A stretch of DNA of 64,000 bases from DASVEE01 sp036380735 (GCA_036380735.1 DASVEE010000044.1:1-64000), one strand, 5' to 3'; counted from the first letter of the stretch, positions 27,563 through 36,624 are shown. The notes: generated by a model from the letters alone, not told the origin. Made by a program: numbers and translations.

Positions 27563-29516
27563 CGTCCACCTGCAGCGGCAGCGTGAAGTAGAACTTCGTC
27601 CCCACGCCCTGCTCGCTCTCCACCCAGATCCGGCCGCCGTGAGCTTCCACGATCCCCTTTGCGATCGGCAGCCCGAGGCCGGCGCCCATGCGCTCCGTGC
27701 GCTTGGCCTGCCAGTACGGATTGAACACGTCGCGCAGGTTCTCTTCCGGGATGCCAGGGCCCGTGTCGCTGACCGTGAAGAGCACGTCGCTGCTGCGGGG
27801 CCGCACGTGCACCGAGACGACGCCGCCGGCGGGCGTGAACTTCAGCGCGTTCCCGATCAGGTTCGACAGCACCTGCAGCACGCGATGCCGGTCCGCCCAC
27901 ACCTCGGTCACGCCATCGTCGATGCGCAGCTGCAGCGACACCTCATTCGCCGCGAACTGCGCGCGGAAGATCTCGTCCGCCTCGTGCATCAGTGACCCGA
28001 TCTCGAAACGCGCCGGCTCGATCGGCAGCCGCTTCCCGCCGTCGAGGCGCGTCACGTCGAGGAGGTCGGCGATGAGCCGCGACATCCGCCGCGCCGAGAG
28101 CTCGATCGTGTCGAGCTGCTCGCGGTCCTCGTCCGACAGCGTCTCCGACATCTGCATCAGCGACGCGCCGAGCGTGACCGCGTTGAGCGGATTGCGCAGG
28201 TCGTGCGAGACGATCGCCAGCACCTCCTCGCGGGCGCGTACGACCTGCTGCGACTCCAGGTAGAGCCGCGCGTTGTCGATGGCCAGCGACGCGTGGCGCG
28301 TAAGCTCCGAGAACATCGACACGTCGTCATCGCCGAACGGCCTCGCCTCGGGTGACACGGCCGAGACGAGACCGAGCGTCTCGCCGCGGCTGACCAGCGG
28401 CGCGAAGATCATCGTCCGGTTCGTGCTGTCGGCCGCGAGGCCGGTGATGAACGGCAGCAGGCCGGACGACGCACCGATCCGCCGCGGATTCCGCTCCTGC
28501 AGCACGCGCACGAGCGCTTCCGGGAGCTCGCGCCGCACCTGCCCGATGTCGGCCGTGAGCGCGACTTCGTCTTCCGGATTGCGATGCGCGGCGGCGGTGC
28601 GCCGCAGGCTGCTGTCCGGCTCGAGCATGTCGACCACGCACAGCTCCGCGAGGTTCGGCACGATGAGGCGCGCGAGCATCGCCACCGTCTCCTCGTAGTC
28701 GAGCGACGACGTCATCTCCTGTCCCGCCGCGGCGAGGAACGCCGCGCGCCGCTCCTCGCGCTCCGCCGCTTCGCGCGCCGTGCGCGCTTCGTTCGCCTCC
28801 CGCTCCGCCTCGAGGCGGCGTCGCGTCGCTTCCTTCGCCAGGAGGCGCATCTGCCGCCCGAGGCCGATGACGAGGAGGGCGGAGGTGAGGGCGAGGAGGG
28901 AGAGGACGATCGTCAGCGAGACGTTGAGCTGCTCCGCCGCTTCGATGCGCTGGCGCCGCTGGTCGATGGCGAGCTGGATGTCGATCTCCAGGTTCGTCGC
29001 CAGCTCCAGCGACTTCTCGTACGCAGGATGCTGTTCGAACAGCCGCGTCTGGAACACTTCGGGAGGCAACTGCCGCGACAGCAGCTCGTGCTTCGTGACG
29101 CCGCCGCGCCAGCGGCTGGCCTGGAAGAAGAGGGTCCCCAGGTCGTCCGCCAGCCCTTCCTGCAGCTTCGGGATCAGGCTGTCGAGAATTTTGCGGTTCT
29201 GTTCCTGCTGCGCCACCAGGTACATGTAGTCGCGCCGGTAGTGATCCTGCCCCGTCACCTGCCAGGCGATGATCTTGTCCAGTTCCAGGGCGAGCTGCAC
29301 CTGGATCTGGTTCGCGGCACGGCGGGCAGGCTCCGCCACGTTGTTGATCTCCCGCCGCATCTTCGAAGTGTGCGTGGCCACTGCGATCGGCAGGATCAGC
29401 AGGGAAAGCAGCGACACGATGATGAACGCGACCGGCAGAATCGTCGTCCACGTGCTCTCCGGTCCGACGCGCCAGATGCTGCGTCTCTCACGAGCGGGGT
29501 TCGGCGTCAACGGCAC
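27528..29516 (-). CDS. Sensor histidine kinase
   Basis: The 662-residue membrane protein has an N-terminal helix (TTILPVAFIIVSLLSLLILPI), a periplasmic or signalling region up to about residue 200, a second membrane helix (LALTSALLVIGLGRQMRLL) and a linker. It then has a GAF-like domain, HisKA with VSHDLRNPLN and an HATPase_c domain with DTGPGIPEEN and GAGLGLPIAKGIV. A response-regulator gene is not adjacent. The two PilZ-type genes at either side suggest a link with cyclic di-GMP signalling. The ATG at 29516 begins MPLTPNPARER. Confidence 0.85.
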   Translation of the reverse strand: MPLTPNPARERRSIWRVGPESTWTTILPVAFIIVSLLSLLILPIAVATHTSKMRREINNVAEPARRAANQIQVQLALELDKIIAWQVTGQDHYRRDYMYLVAQQEQNRKILDSLIPKLQEGLADDLGTLFFQASRWRGGVTKHELLSRQLPPEVFQTRLFEQHPAYEKSLELATNLEIDIQLAIDQRRQRIEAAEQLNVSLTIVLSLLALTSALLVIGLGRQMRLLAKEATRRRLEAEREANEARTAREAAEREERRAAFLAAAGQEMTSSLDYEETVAMLARLIVPNLAELCVVDMLEPDSSLRRTAAAHRNPEDEVALTADIGQVRRELPEALVRVLQERNPRRIGASSGLLPFITGLAADSTNRTMIFAPLVSRGETLGLVSAVSPEARPFGDDDVSMFSELTRHASLAIDNARLYLESQQVVRAREEVLAIVSHDLRNPLNAVTLGASLMQMSETLSDEDREQLDTIELSARRMSRLIADLLDVTRLDGGKRLPIEPARFEIGSLMHEADEIFRAQFAANEVSLQLRIDDGVTEVWADRHRVLQVLSNLIGNALKFTPAGGVVSVHVRPRSSDVLFTVSDTGPGIPEENLRDVFNPYWQAKRTERMGAGLGLPIAKGIVEAHGGRIWVESEQGVGTKFYFTLPLQVDVTREAESPARR

Positions 29517-29548
29517 CTCTGCCTTATCCGCAGCAAAGCGCTTACCAT

Positions 29549-30208
29549 ATGCGACGCATGGTCTATGACGACCGCAGAGAGTTTCAGCGACTCAAACTGG
29601 CAAAACCGATTCTCGCGACGATGGACAGCCAAAGCGCTCTCATCCTCGATATCGGTGTAGCCGGCGCTTTTCTCGAACATTACGGACGGGTCGACCCGGG
29701 CGACGCCTTCCTCCTCGGCTTTCGCTGGCAGGGAGAGGACGTCGAATTCGCCTGTGAGGTCGTTCGCTCGACCATCGTGCGCGAACCGGGCGGCGACGGC
29801 AAGAGCCTCGTCTCCCACACCGGCGTGCACTTCCTCCACGCGGTGGGCGAATCGCACCTCCGCCTGCAGGAGATGATGGCCACGTTCGTCGGCAAGATCC
29901 TGGCGGCCAACCGCTCCAACGCGAGCGGCAACGCCACCGACCTCGCCGGCGCCGCCATGCTCGCCGACCTCGGCGGCGCCCGCCGCGCCCGCAGTCGCGG
30001 CTTCATCACTTACCGCCACAAGAACGGCGCCTGGGTCCGCGACACCACGACCACCGCCGCCCAACCCCCCGACGGCTTCACCGTCGCTGCCTACGAGGAC
30101 GAAGAAGAGCTCGAAACCCTCTGCCGCGCCTACGAAGCCGCCGACGAAGAAGGCCGCCGCCTCATCCGCCTGGTAGCGGAGCTGAGCGTGCTATCCGTGC
30201 GCAAATAG
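29549..30208 (+). CDS. PilZ-type protein (paralogue 2)
   Basis: The 219-residue protein begins DDRREFQRLKLAKP, has LDIGVAGAF, and ends YEAADEEGRRLIRLVAELSV, as in the paralogue at 26939-27562. It lies divergently from the histidine kinase, only 32 bases away, so both promoters overlap. A 9-bp array follows the stop. The second ATG 29558 is a possible start. Binding of cyclic di-GMP is inferred from family resemblance. Confidence 0.7.
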   Translation: MRRMVYDDRREFQRLKLAKPILATMDSQSALILDIGVAGAFLEHYGRVDPGDAFLLGFRWQGEDVEFACEVVRSTIVREPGGDGKSLVSHTGVHFLHAVGESHLRLQEMMATFVGKILAANRSNASGNATDLAGAAMLADLGGARRARSRGFITYRHKNGAWVRDTTTTAAQPPDGFTVAAYEDEEELETLCRAYEAADEEGRRLIRLVAELSVLSVRK

Positions 30209-30266
30209 GACGGATAGGACCTAGGACGGATGGGACCTATGGGACGGATGGGACCTATGGGACAGA
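30206..30266. repeat. 9-bp-unit array K
   Basis: Units AGGACGGAT, AGGACCTAGGACGGAT, GGGACCTAT, GGGACGGAT and GGGACCTAT follow the PilZ gene. The inverted partner L (30450-30490) lies about 190 bases away on the other side of the palindromic element at 30303-30345. Confidence 0.85.
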
Positions 30267-30302
30267 GGTCGTAGGGCACGACTGGCTTTGCCTCAACGGG
30301 CA

Positions 30303-30370
30303 GCGCGTAGCGCCCCGTCGCCCCTCTCCCCGGCCTTTGCGGGGGTGGCGCCTAGCGCCGGGTGAGGGGC
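30303..30370. repeat. Dispersed palindromic element, second copy
   Basis: CGTAGCGCCCCGTCGCCCC... is the inverse of the element at 108-165, sharing the hairpin CTCTCCCCGGCCTTTGCGGGG. It lies between two 9-bp arrays of opposite orientation. Confidence 0.65.
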
Positions 30371-30449
30371 TGCGGCGCACCAGAAACGCTGGCCAGAGCT
30401 TCGCCCGGGGAATCCGCGCACTTGCGCCACACGTCGCACAGCGCAGCCA

Positions 30450-30490
30450 TTCGTCCTATCCGTCCCATAGGTCCCATTTGTCCCATCGTC
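30450..30490. repeat. 9-bp-unit array L, overlaps the HAD gene end
   Basis: Inverted units CGTCCTATCCGTCCCATAGGTCCCAT form the partner of array K. The minus-strand HAD gene reads into it, so the last ten residues and the stop codon come from the array. Confidence 0.8.
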
Positions 30491-31136
30491 CTCCGTCGAC
30501 CAACTCCACGAACGACCCCACCACCACATCCGCCGCCGACAGGTCCTGCCGCTGCAGGGCGCGGGGATTGCGCACCGCCACCGTGAACGCCCCCGCCGCC
30601 TTCGCGGCCACCACGCCCACGTGCGAGTCCTCGAAGACGATGCACTCCTCCGGCGCCACGCCCAGCTTCCGCATCGTCAGCAGATACGCTTCCGGATCCG
30701 GCTTCCCGTGCACCACCTCGCTCCCGTCGACGATCAGCGCGAAGAAGTCGCGCAGCCCCAGCCGGCGCAGGATGGCGTCGATCGCGTCACTCACCGCGGA
30801 CGACGTCACGGCCAGCGTCAGTCCCCGGGCGTGCAGCTCGCGCACCGCGCGCTCCACGCCCGGCATCAGCTCCAGGTGCGAGGTGCGGCACGCCTCGTCG
30901 AAGTGGCTTTGCCGGATGGCGAACAGCTCCTCTTCGCCGCGTGTCCAGCCGAAGAAAGCGCGCATGTCGCGGATGTCGTCGATGATCCGCCGCCCGGAGC
31001 CGTGGCGGAAGCTCTCCGGCATGCGCTCGTAGTCGTCGCCGAGCTCTCGCGCGAGCGCCGTGTGCGCGGCCGTGTGCTGCGGCTCCAGGTCGATGATCGT
31101 CTCGTCGAAGTCGAAGATGGCGGCGCGGATCGTCAT
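30456..31136 (-). CDS. HAD-superfamily hydrolase
   Basis: The 226-residue protein is a phosphatase or phosphoglucomutase-like HAD enzyme. Motif I is FDFDETIID (nucleophile and acid/base Asp), motif II TSSAVSD, motif III GKPDPEAYLL and motif IV VFEDSHVG. The cap is an alpha-helical type 1 cap. The last ten residues (WDKWDLWDG and stop) come from 9-bp array L, so the original C-terminus was probably shorter and has been extended. ATG 31136 is divergent from the small membrane protein gene. Confidence 0.85.
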   Translation of the reverse strand: MTIRAAIFDFDETIIDLEPQHTAAHTALARELGDDYERMPESFRHGSGRRIIDDIRDMRAFFGWTRGEEELFAIRQSHFDEACRTSHLELMPGVERAVRELHARGLTLAVTSSAVSDAIDAILRRLGLRDFFALIVDGSEVVHGKPDPEAYLLTMRKLGVAPEECIVFEDSHVGVVAAKAAGAFTVAVRNPRALQRQDLSAADVVVGSFVELVDGGRWDKWDLWDG

Positions 31137-31151
31137 GGTAGTGTGCGGCGC

Positions 31152-31370
31152 GTGGAAGCGGACTTTCAGAAGGCGCTGACGGTGGTCTTCGTGGTCGGCG
31201 GTTTCGTCGCCGTCGTCGGCACCACCGTGCTGTACTTCGCCTTCCGTGCCTTCGGCAATGAGAAGAAGGAGAAGGTCTCGACCGCCGTCATCCTCACCGT
31301 GGCCACGCTCGTGTTCGTGTTCGTCTTCTGCTTCATCTTCCTGCTGTGGGCGATGCGCGGAGCTCGCTGA
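31152..31370 (+). CDS. Small two-helix membrane protein
   Basis: A 72-residue product with two hydrophobic segments (ALTVVFVVGGFVAVVGTTVL and ILTVATLVFVFVFCFIFLL) joined by the polar loop RAFGNEKKEKVS. I chose GTG 31152. Its 3' end overlaps the convergent CoA-transferase gene by 38 bases. The function is unknown. Confidence 0.6.
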   Translation: MEADFQKALTVVFVVGGFVAVVGTTVLYFAFRAFGNEKKEKVSTAVILTVATLVFVFVFCFIFLLWAMRGAR

Positions 31371-32478
31371 CGATCGCTTCCGTGTGCTCGCCCAGCGACG
31401 GCGGCGCGCTGCGGATGACGAAGCGCGCCCCATCGACGCGCACCGGATTGCTCACCGTCTCGTAGCGCCCGAGCAGCGGATGCTCGATGTTCGCCAGCAG
31501 CACTTTTCCCGGCTCGCTGCGCAGCGCCTCCAGCACGCCCTGCACCAGCGACACCGGCACCGCTTCCTGCCGGAGCCGCGTGAGCCAGTGCTCCGCCGGC
31601 CGCGTGCGGAAGATCGCGTCGAGCAGCGGCACCAGCGTTCCACGATGTTCCACGCGCCGCGTGTTCGTCGCGTACGCGGTTGCCAGCTCCGGCCGTTCGA
31701 TCGCGCGGCAGAGCGCCGCGAACTGCCGGTCCGTCCCCACACCGATCGCGAACGGCCGGTCGCTGCCGTGGAAGAGCTGATACGGGACGATGGACGCATG
31801 CTCGTTCCCGAAGCGGCGCGCTTCATCGCCCGTGGCCAGCGCCGCCTGCGACACGTTCACCAGCGACGCGAGCGTGGAGCTGAACAGCGACACCTCCAGC
31901 CGCGCCCCTTGGCCGTCGCGCTCCCGTGCGTACAGCGCGCTGCCGATGGCGCCGAACGCGTGATGCGCCGTCAGCACGTCCGCCAGCGCCACGCCGATCT
32001 TCATCGGCTCGCCGTCCGCCTCGCCGGTGATCGACATGAGTCCCGTCCCCGCCTGCGCCAGCAGGTCGTAGCCCGGCGTCGCCGCTTCCGCCGTATCCGC
32101 GTCGAAGCCCGAGATCGAGCAGTGAATGGCCCGCGGGTTGAGCGCGTGCACGTCGCCCAATAAGTCCGCGCGCTGCGCCGGTAGGAAGTTGTCCACCACG
32201 ATGTCCGCGCGCCGGATCAGCGCCTGCGCCAGCGCGCGGCCGGCGTCCGTCTTCAGGTCGAGCGTCAACGATTCCTTGTTCCGGTTGACCGCCAGAAAGT
32301 ACGTGCTGATCCCGTCGAGGAACGGCGGGCCCCAGCGCCGGGTCTCATCGCCGCCGCGGGGATCTTCCACCTTGATCACGCGGGCGCCGTGATCGCCGAG
32401 GAGCTGGGTGCAGAGGGGGCCGGCGAGGACGCGGGAGAAGTCGGCGACGAGCAGACCGTCGAGCGGCGGCCGCCGCAT
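31333..32478 (-). CDS. CaiB/BaiF family CoA-transferase
   Basis: The 381-residue product follows the class III CoA-transferase pattern: LLVADFSRVLAGPLCTQLLGDHGARVIKVEDP at the N-terminus (first words VADFSRVLAGP), NRNKESLTLDLK, VDNFLPAQRADL and KIGVALADVLTAHHA, where the Asp is the expected catalytic residue. The substrate acyl group is unknown. Its ATG immediately follows the stop codon of the upstream zinc-ribbon gene, so the two are translationally coupled. Confidence 0.88.
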   Translation of the reverse strand: MRRPPLDGLLVADFSRVLAGPLCTQLLGDHGARVIKVEDPRGGDETRRWGPPFLDGISTYFLAVNRNKESLTLDLKTDAGRALAQALIRRADIVVDNFLPAQRADLLGDVHALNPRAIHCSISGFDADTAEAATPGYDLLAQAGTGLMSITGEADGEPMKIGVALADVLTAHHAFGAIGSALYARERDGQGARLEVSLFSSTLASLVNVSQAALATGDEARRFGNEHASIVPYQLFHGSDRPFAIGVGTDRQFAALCRAIERPELATAYATNTRRVEHRGTLVPLLDAIFRTRPAEHWLTRLRQEAVPVSLVQGVLEALRSEPGKVLLANIEHPLLGRYETVSNPVRVDGARFVIRSAPPSLGEHTEAIVSELRASPTAGR

Positions 32479-32808
32479 CTATCGGTACGACTGGCGGAGC
32501 TGTTCGAGCTCGGCCAGCGTCCGCCGGAGGATATTCACGACCTTGTGCACCTCGGAGCCGTACATGCGCAGCTCCGCGTCGCAGTCGGTCATGGCGTAGA
32601 AGGCTTCGTCTTTCTCGAGGCGGTCGCGTTCGAAGCGGAGGCGCTCGGTGAGCTCCTCGATCTCGGTGACCAGGACGAAGTTGACGTCCTTCTCGCCGAG
32701 GTAGCGCTTGCACTGGGGGCAGTAGATGGAGCGGTCGGTGGCGGACTCGACCAGCTCGACCACGAACTGCCGCTCACACTGCGGACATTCATAGACTTCG
32801 GGCAACAT
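32479..32808 (-). CDS. Zinc-ribbon coiled-coil protein
   Basis: The 109-residue product begins with a zinc ribbon (CPQC at 8-11 and CPQC at 30-33) and continues with charged helices (EIEELTERLRFERDRLEKDE and the late ILRRTLAELEQLRQSYR) that look like a coiled coil. No enzyme motif is visible. The stop is directly followed by the ATG of the CoA-transferase gene. Confidence 0.7.
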   Translation of the reverse strand: MLPEVYECPQCERQFVVELVESATDRSIYCPQCKRYLGEKDVNFVLVTEIEELTERLRFERDRLEKDEAFYAMTDCDAELRMYGSEVHKVVNILRRTLAELEQLRQSYR

Positions 32809-32927
32809 GGCATTCTCGAAACGCAACTTCACCGCAGATTGTGCCACGGCCGGGGAGCGGCGTCGTTTGGAATGCAACTCTTGACGGTGAGGTTTTGCCG
32901 CGTGTAGCATCCGCCACCCGTCGATCC

Positions 32928-33001
32928 TGGGAGATCGTTCAATGGTAGGACAAGCGGCTCTGAACCGCTGAATCGGGGTTCGACTCCCTGTCTCCCAGCC
33001 A
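32928..33001 (+). tRNA. tRNA-Gln(CTG), CCA encoded
   Basis: The cloverleaf is complete. The acceptor stem pairs TGGGAGA with TCTCCCA, the anticodon stem is AGCGG/CCGCT with loop CTCTGAA (anticodon CTG at 32960-32962), and the T-arm has TTCGACT. A G discriminator and an encoded CCA (32999-33001) follow. The CTG anticodon reads CAG, glutamine. Confidence 0.9.
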
Positions 33002-33056
33002 ATCTTCATCGACGCCGCGCCACCGCGGGCCCCTTTCCACCCCAGCCGACGCGCTC

Positions 33057-33100
33057 TCGTCCTATAGGTCCCATCCGTCCTATTCGTCCCATCTTTCCCG
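33057..33100. repeat. 9-bp-unit array M
   Basis: Inverted-type units CGTCCTATAGGTCCCATCCGTCCTATTCGTCCCAT lie between the tRNA and the Crp/Fnr gene. No forward partner is next to it. Confidence 0.8.
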
Positions 33101-33136
33101 TTGAACCGGCCGCTACGCCGCGGCGGCGAGGCGTCG

Positions 33137-33856
33137 CTAGTTCAGGATGGCCTGCTCGTAGACACGGCACACGATCGCGTAGCACTCGCAGGCCATGGCT
33201 TCGAGGCCCGCGCGATCCACGATGCTGATCTCCTGGCGCCGGTGTCCGATGACGCCCGCCGCTTCGAGCTTCTGCACCGCTTCGTTGACGCTCGCGGTGC
33301 GCGCTCCGAGCATATGCGCGAGGAACTGCTGCGTCATGCGGATCTGCGGCGCGGCGACACGATCCTGCATCATCAGCAGCCAGCGGGCGAGGCGCGCTTC
33401 CATGCCGTGCGCACGGTTGCATGCGGCGGTCTGGCTGACCTGAGTGATGAACGCGTTGGTGAAGCGCAGCAGTTGCCGCTGCATCTCGCCGTTGCGCTGG
33501 AAGCGGGCGACCAGGTGCTCCGCGCTCATTTGCCACGCCGATCCCTCGCCCTGCACGATCGCATCGTTGAGCTGGGCCGGTGCGCCCATGAAAATATCGA
33601 CGCCCACCATTCCTTCATTGCCGACCACGCCGACTTCCACCGTCGGGCCGGAGCGCAGGGTCCGGACGAGCGACACCACGCCCTGGATCGGAAAGTAGGC
33701 GTGCTGCGTGCGTGCGCCGGCCTCGAGAATCCTCGCGCCGAAGTTCAGAGTGAAGAGCTGCGATGCGCGGTGTGCGTCGTTCCGTTCCCGCGTCGGCAAC
33801 GCGGCGAGAAGAGCGTTGTCTTCTCGCGCCGCGGCACGTTCTGATTCCTGCGTCAT
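33137..33856 (-). CDS. Crp/Fnr-family transcription regulator
   Basis: The 239-residue protein has a cyclic-nucleotide-binding-type beta barrel (FPIQGVVSLVRTLRSGPTVEVGVVGNEGMVGVDIFMG) and a C-terminal helix-turn-helix (ARLARWLLMMQDRV...MTQQFLAHMLGARTASVNEAV). The residues that contact cAMP are not conserved in a clear way, so the ligand is unknown. A strong GAGGAGG precedes ATG 33856. It is divergent from the hybrid kinase, with about 290 bases between them. Confidence 0.85.
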   Translation of the reverse strand: MTQESERAAAREDNALLAALPTRERNDAHRASQLFTLNFGARILEAGARTQHAYFPIQGVVSLVRTLRSGPTVEVGVVGNEGMVGVDIFMGAPAQLNDAIVQGEGSAWQMSAEHLVARFQRNGEMQRQLLRFTNAFITQVSQTAACNRAHGMEARLARWLLMMQDRVAAPQIRMTQQFLAHMLGARTASVNEAVQKLEAAGVIGHRRQEISIVDRAGLEAMACECYAIVCRVYEQAILN

Positions 33857-34145
33857 GGAGCCTCCTCGCTTGCTGGTGGAGAGTCGCGACAGGAGGAGGC
33901 AAGAGGTCCCGGTGCCGTACCGCTGACATGAACAACGGGTTCCCATCACCCGATACTCCCCGGCAACGGGTTATTACGTTTCCGTAAAAATGGCGAAATT
34001 CGCGATGCCCATTGCCCGTTCTCGCATGTACACGCCTGATCAGCCGGTCGCGACTGAGTGCCACGAATGGAACCCCCTCGGGTACCCCACGCGCACTTCG
34101 CCACTGCCTCCATCCTCAGACGGTAGTCTCGAAAGGATGTGCACG

Positions 34146-36512
34146 ATGGCAGCTCCAACTTCCACAGAAGGGGCGGGTACGCCGCTTCCCCCGCACCACT
34201 TGGCTCTGGCGGCGTCCGAATCCCGCTACCGCCGCCTCTTCGAGACCGCGCAGGATGCGATTCTCATCCTCGATGCGGAAGAGCGGCCGGGGACGATCAT
34301 GGACGCCAATCCGTTCGTCATCGACCTCCTCGGGTATTCGCTCGACGAACTGATCGGGAAGGAGCTCTGGGAGATCGGCCTGTTCGCCGACAAGGACGAG
34401 AGCCAGGCAGCCATGGATCAACTGCAGACCGAGGGCTACATCCGCTACGAAGACATCCCCCTCGAGACCAAGCAGGGCAAACGCGTGGACGTGGAGTTCG
34501 TCAGCAACACGTACCTGGTGGACGGCCACACGGTGATCCAGTGCAACATCCGCGACATCACGGAACGGGTGCTGGCCGTGCAGGCTCTCGCGGCGTCCGA
34601 GGCGCGCTACCGGCGGTTGTTCGAGACGGCGCAGGACGCGATCCTCATCCTCGAGGAAGCGAGCGGCAAGATCATGGACGCCAATCCGTTCGTGATCGAC
34701 CTGCTCGGCTATCCGCTCGACGAATTGATCGGCAAGGAGCTGTGGGAGATCGGTCTGTTCTCCGACACCCAGGAGAGCAAAGCCGCCATGCACCGGCTGC
34801 AGGAGCGCGGCTACATCCGCTACGAAGACATGCCGCTCCAGACCAAGCGCGGGAACCGTGTCGAGGTCGAGTTCGTGAGCAATTCCTACATGGTCGGCGA
34901 TCTCAAGGTCATTCAGTGCAACATCCGCGACATCACCGACCGCAAGTGGGCGGAGGAGGCGGCGCGCATCAGCGCGCAGCGTTTCCAGTTCCTCGCCGAG
35001 TCGATGCCGATCATCATTTTCACGGCCAAGCCGAACGGCGACCTCGACTACTGCAACCGTCAGTTGACGGAGTTCACCGGGCTGTCGTGCGAGGAGGTCG
35101 CCTCGGCAGGCCGCACACCGTTCACCCATCCGGACGAAGCGGCAGAGGACGATCGCCTCTGGCTCCGCTCGATCGAAAGCGGCGAGCCGTTCCAGCTAGA
35201 GAGCCGCTTCCGCCGCGCGGACGGCGTCTATCGCTGGCACCTCACCCGGGCCGCTGCGATGCGCGATGCCGGCGGAATCATGATCTGGATCGGTTCGAGC
35301 ACGGACATTCACGACCGGAAGAGCGTCGAAGAGACGCTCGTCCGGCAGTACCACGAGTCCGAAGCGCTCAGCCGCGCGAAGGACGAGTTTCTGGCCACCA
35401 GCTCGCACGAGCTGCGGACACCGCTCACGTCGATTCTCGGCTGGGCCGAGCTGCTGGTGACGCGCGAACTGGACGCCGAGACGCAGCGCGTGGCGCTCGA
35501 ATCCATCGTGCAGTCGGCGCGGGCGCAGTCGCGACTGATCGACGACATGCTCGATGTCTCGCGGCTGCTCACCGGGAAGCTGGAGCTGAACAGCGAACCG
35601 GTCGACGTCGCTGCCTCGGTCCTGCTCGCACTCCGCGCCATCACCCCGGCGGCGGAGACGAAGAACCTCACGCTGGAAAAGACACTCACGCTCGGCTCGA
35701 TGCGCGTGGATGGCGACCCGACCCGGCTTCAGCAGATCTTCTGGAACATCCTGGCGAACGCGGTGAAGTTCACGCCGGACGGCGGACGCATTCGCGTGCG
35801 GATGTCATCGACGAATTCACGGATCGACATCGTCGTCAGCGATACCGGGCAGGGGATCAGTGCCGAGTTCCTTCCGCGCGTGTTCGACAGCCTGAGTCAA
35901 CAGCGAGGGAGCAGCACCCGCGGTCACGGCGGGCTCGGGCTCGGTCTCTCGATCGTCAGGCAACTCGTCCAGATGCACGGCGGCACGGTGCTCGCGGAGA
36001 GCGACGGTGAAGGGCAAGGCGCGACGTTCACGGTGTCGCTCCCGGCACGCGAGCTCACGGCCACCGTCGAAGAGCCTGCGCTGCACCTTCGTGACGAGCA
36101 CAAACCTCCTGTGTCCGAGGAGCCCACTTCCATCGCCGGCATGCGCGTACTGGTCGTCGATGATGAACTGGAGATGCGCAAGTTGATCACGACCGTTCTG
36201 CGGGCCGCCGGCGCCTCGGTCGTCACGGCGGGCAGCGCCGCCGATGCTGTCGAGCTCCTGGACGCGCAATCCTTCGACGCGCTCGTGAGCGACATCGCCA
36301 TGCCGGACGAGGATGGGCACTCGCTGACGCGTCGCATCCGTGCCCGCCAGGACGACAAATCCACGATTCCCGCGCTCGCCGTGACGGCGTACGGCGGCCC
36401 ACTGCAGCGCCAGTTGGCCCTATCTGCCGGCTTCGACGACTATCTCAAGAAGCCGTTCGCCCCTCAGGATTTGGTACGTGCGGTCGCGGGCGTCTGCGCG
36501 GCCAGGCGCTGA
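34146..36512 (+). CDS. Hybrid histidine kinase with three PAS domains and a receiver
   Basis: The product (788 residues) has no membrane helix. PAS domains 1 and 2 (about 24-145 and 150-270) are near copies of each other, both starting SRYRRLFETAQDAILIL or ARYRRLFETAQDAILIL. A third PAS domain (FQFLAESMPIIIFTAK) follows, then HisKA with SSHELRTPLTSILGW, HATPase_c with DTGQGISAEF and GLGLGLSIVRQLV, and a C-terminal receiver with VLVVDDELEMRK and VSDIAMPDEDGHS. ATG 34146 is preceded by GAAAGG; ATG 34137 is possible. Confidence 0.88.
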   Translation: MAAPTSTEGAGTPLPPHHLALAASESRYRRLFETAQDAILILDAEERPGTIMDANPFVIDLLGYSLDELIGKELWEIGLFADKDESQAAMDQLQTEGYIRYEDIPLETKQGKRVDVEFVSNTYLVDGHTVIQCNIRDITERVLAVQALAASEARYRRLFETAQDAILILEEASGKIMDANPFVIDLLGYPLDELIGKELWEIGLFSDTQESKAAMHRLQERGYIRYEDMPLQTKRGNRVEVEFVSNSYMVGDLKVIQCNIRDITDRKWAEEAARISAQRFQFLAESMPIIIFTAKPNGDLDYCNRQLTEFTGLSCEEVASAGRTPFTHPDEAAEDDRLWLRSIESGEPFQLESRFRRADGVYRWHLTRAAAMRDAGGIMIWIGSSTDIHDRKSVEETLVRQYHESEALSRAKDEFLATSSHELRTPLTSILGWAELLVTRELDAETQRVALESIVQSARAQSRLIDDMLDVSRLLTGKLELNSEPVDVAASVLLALRAITPAAETKNLTLEKTLTLGSMRVDGDPTRLQQIFWNILANAVKFTPDGGRIRVRMSSTNSRIDIVVSDTGQGISAEFLPRVFDSLSQQRGSSTRGHGGLGLGLSIVRQLVQMHGGTVLAESDGEGQGATFTVSLPARELTATVEEPALHLRDEHKPPVSEEPTSIAGMRVLVVDDELEMRKLITTVLRAAGASVVTAGSAADAVELLDAQSFDALVSDIAMPDEDGHSLTRRIRARQDDKSTIPALAVTAYGGPLQRQLALSAGFDDYLKKPFAPQDLVRAVAGVCAARR

Positions 36513-36530
36513 GCGACGCGTGAGCTCGAG

Positions 36531-36565
36531 TGGAGGACAGACTCTTGTCTGTCCCGCGCAGAAGT
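36531..36565. repeat. GGAGGACAGAC...GTCTGTCC repeat, copy 1
   Basis: TGGAGGACAGACTCTTGTCTGTCCCGCGC contains a short inverted repeat (GGACAGAC/GTCTGTCC). Related copies occur at 43340-43375 and 46984-47016. Confidence 0.7.
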
Positions 36566-36624
36566 CACAGTTCCTCATCGGGCGCGTGAATTGCTGCGCT
36601 CGTCGGGCTTTGGAGGACAGGCCG

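Noticed and set aside
33966..33990. Regulator site between the Crp/Fnr and hybrid-kinase genes
   Set aside because: TTACGTTTCCGTAA is only an imperfect palindrome and does not match a known Crp/Fnr box.
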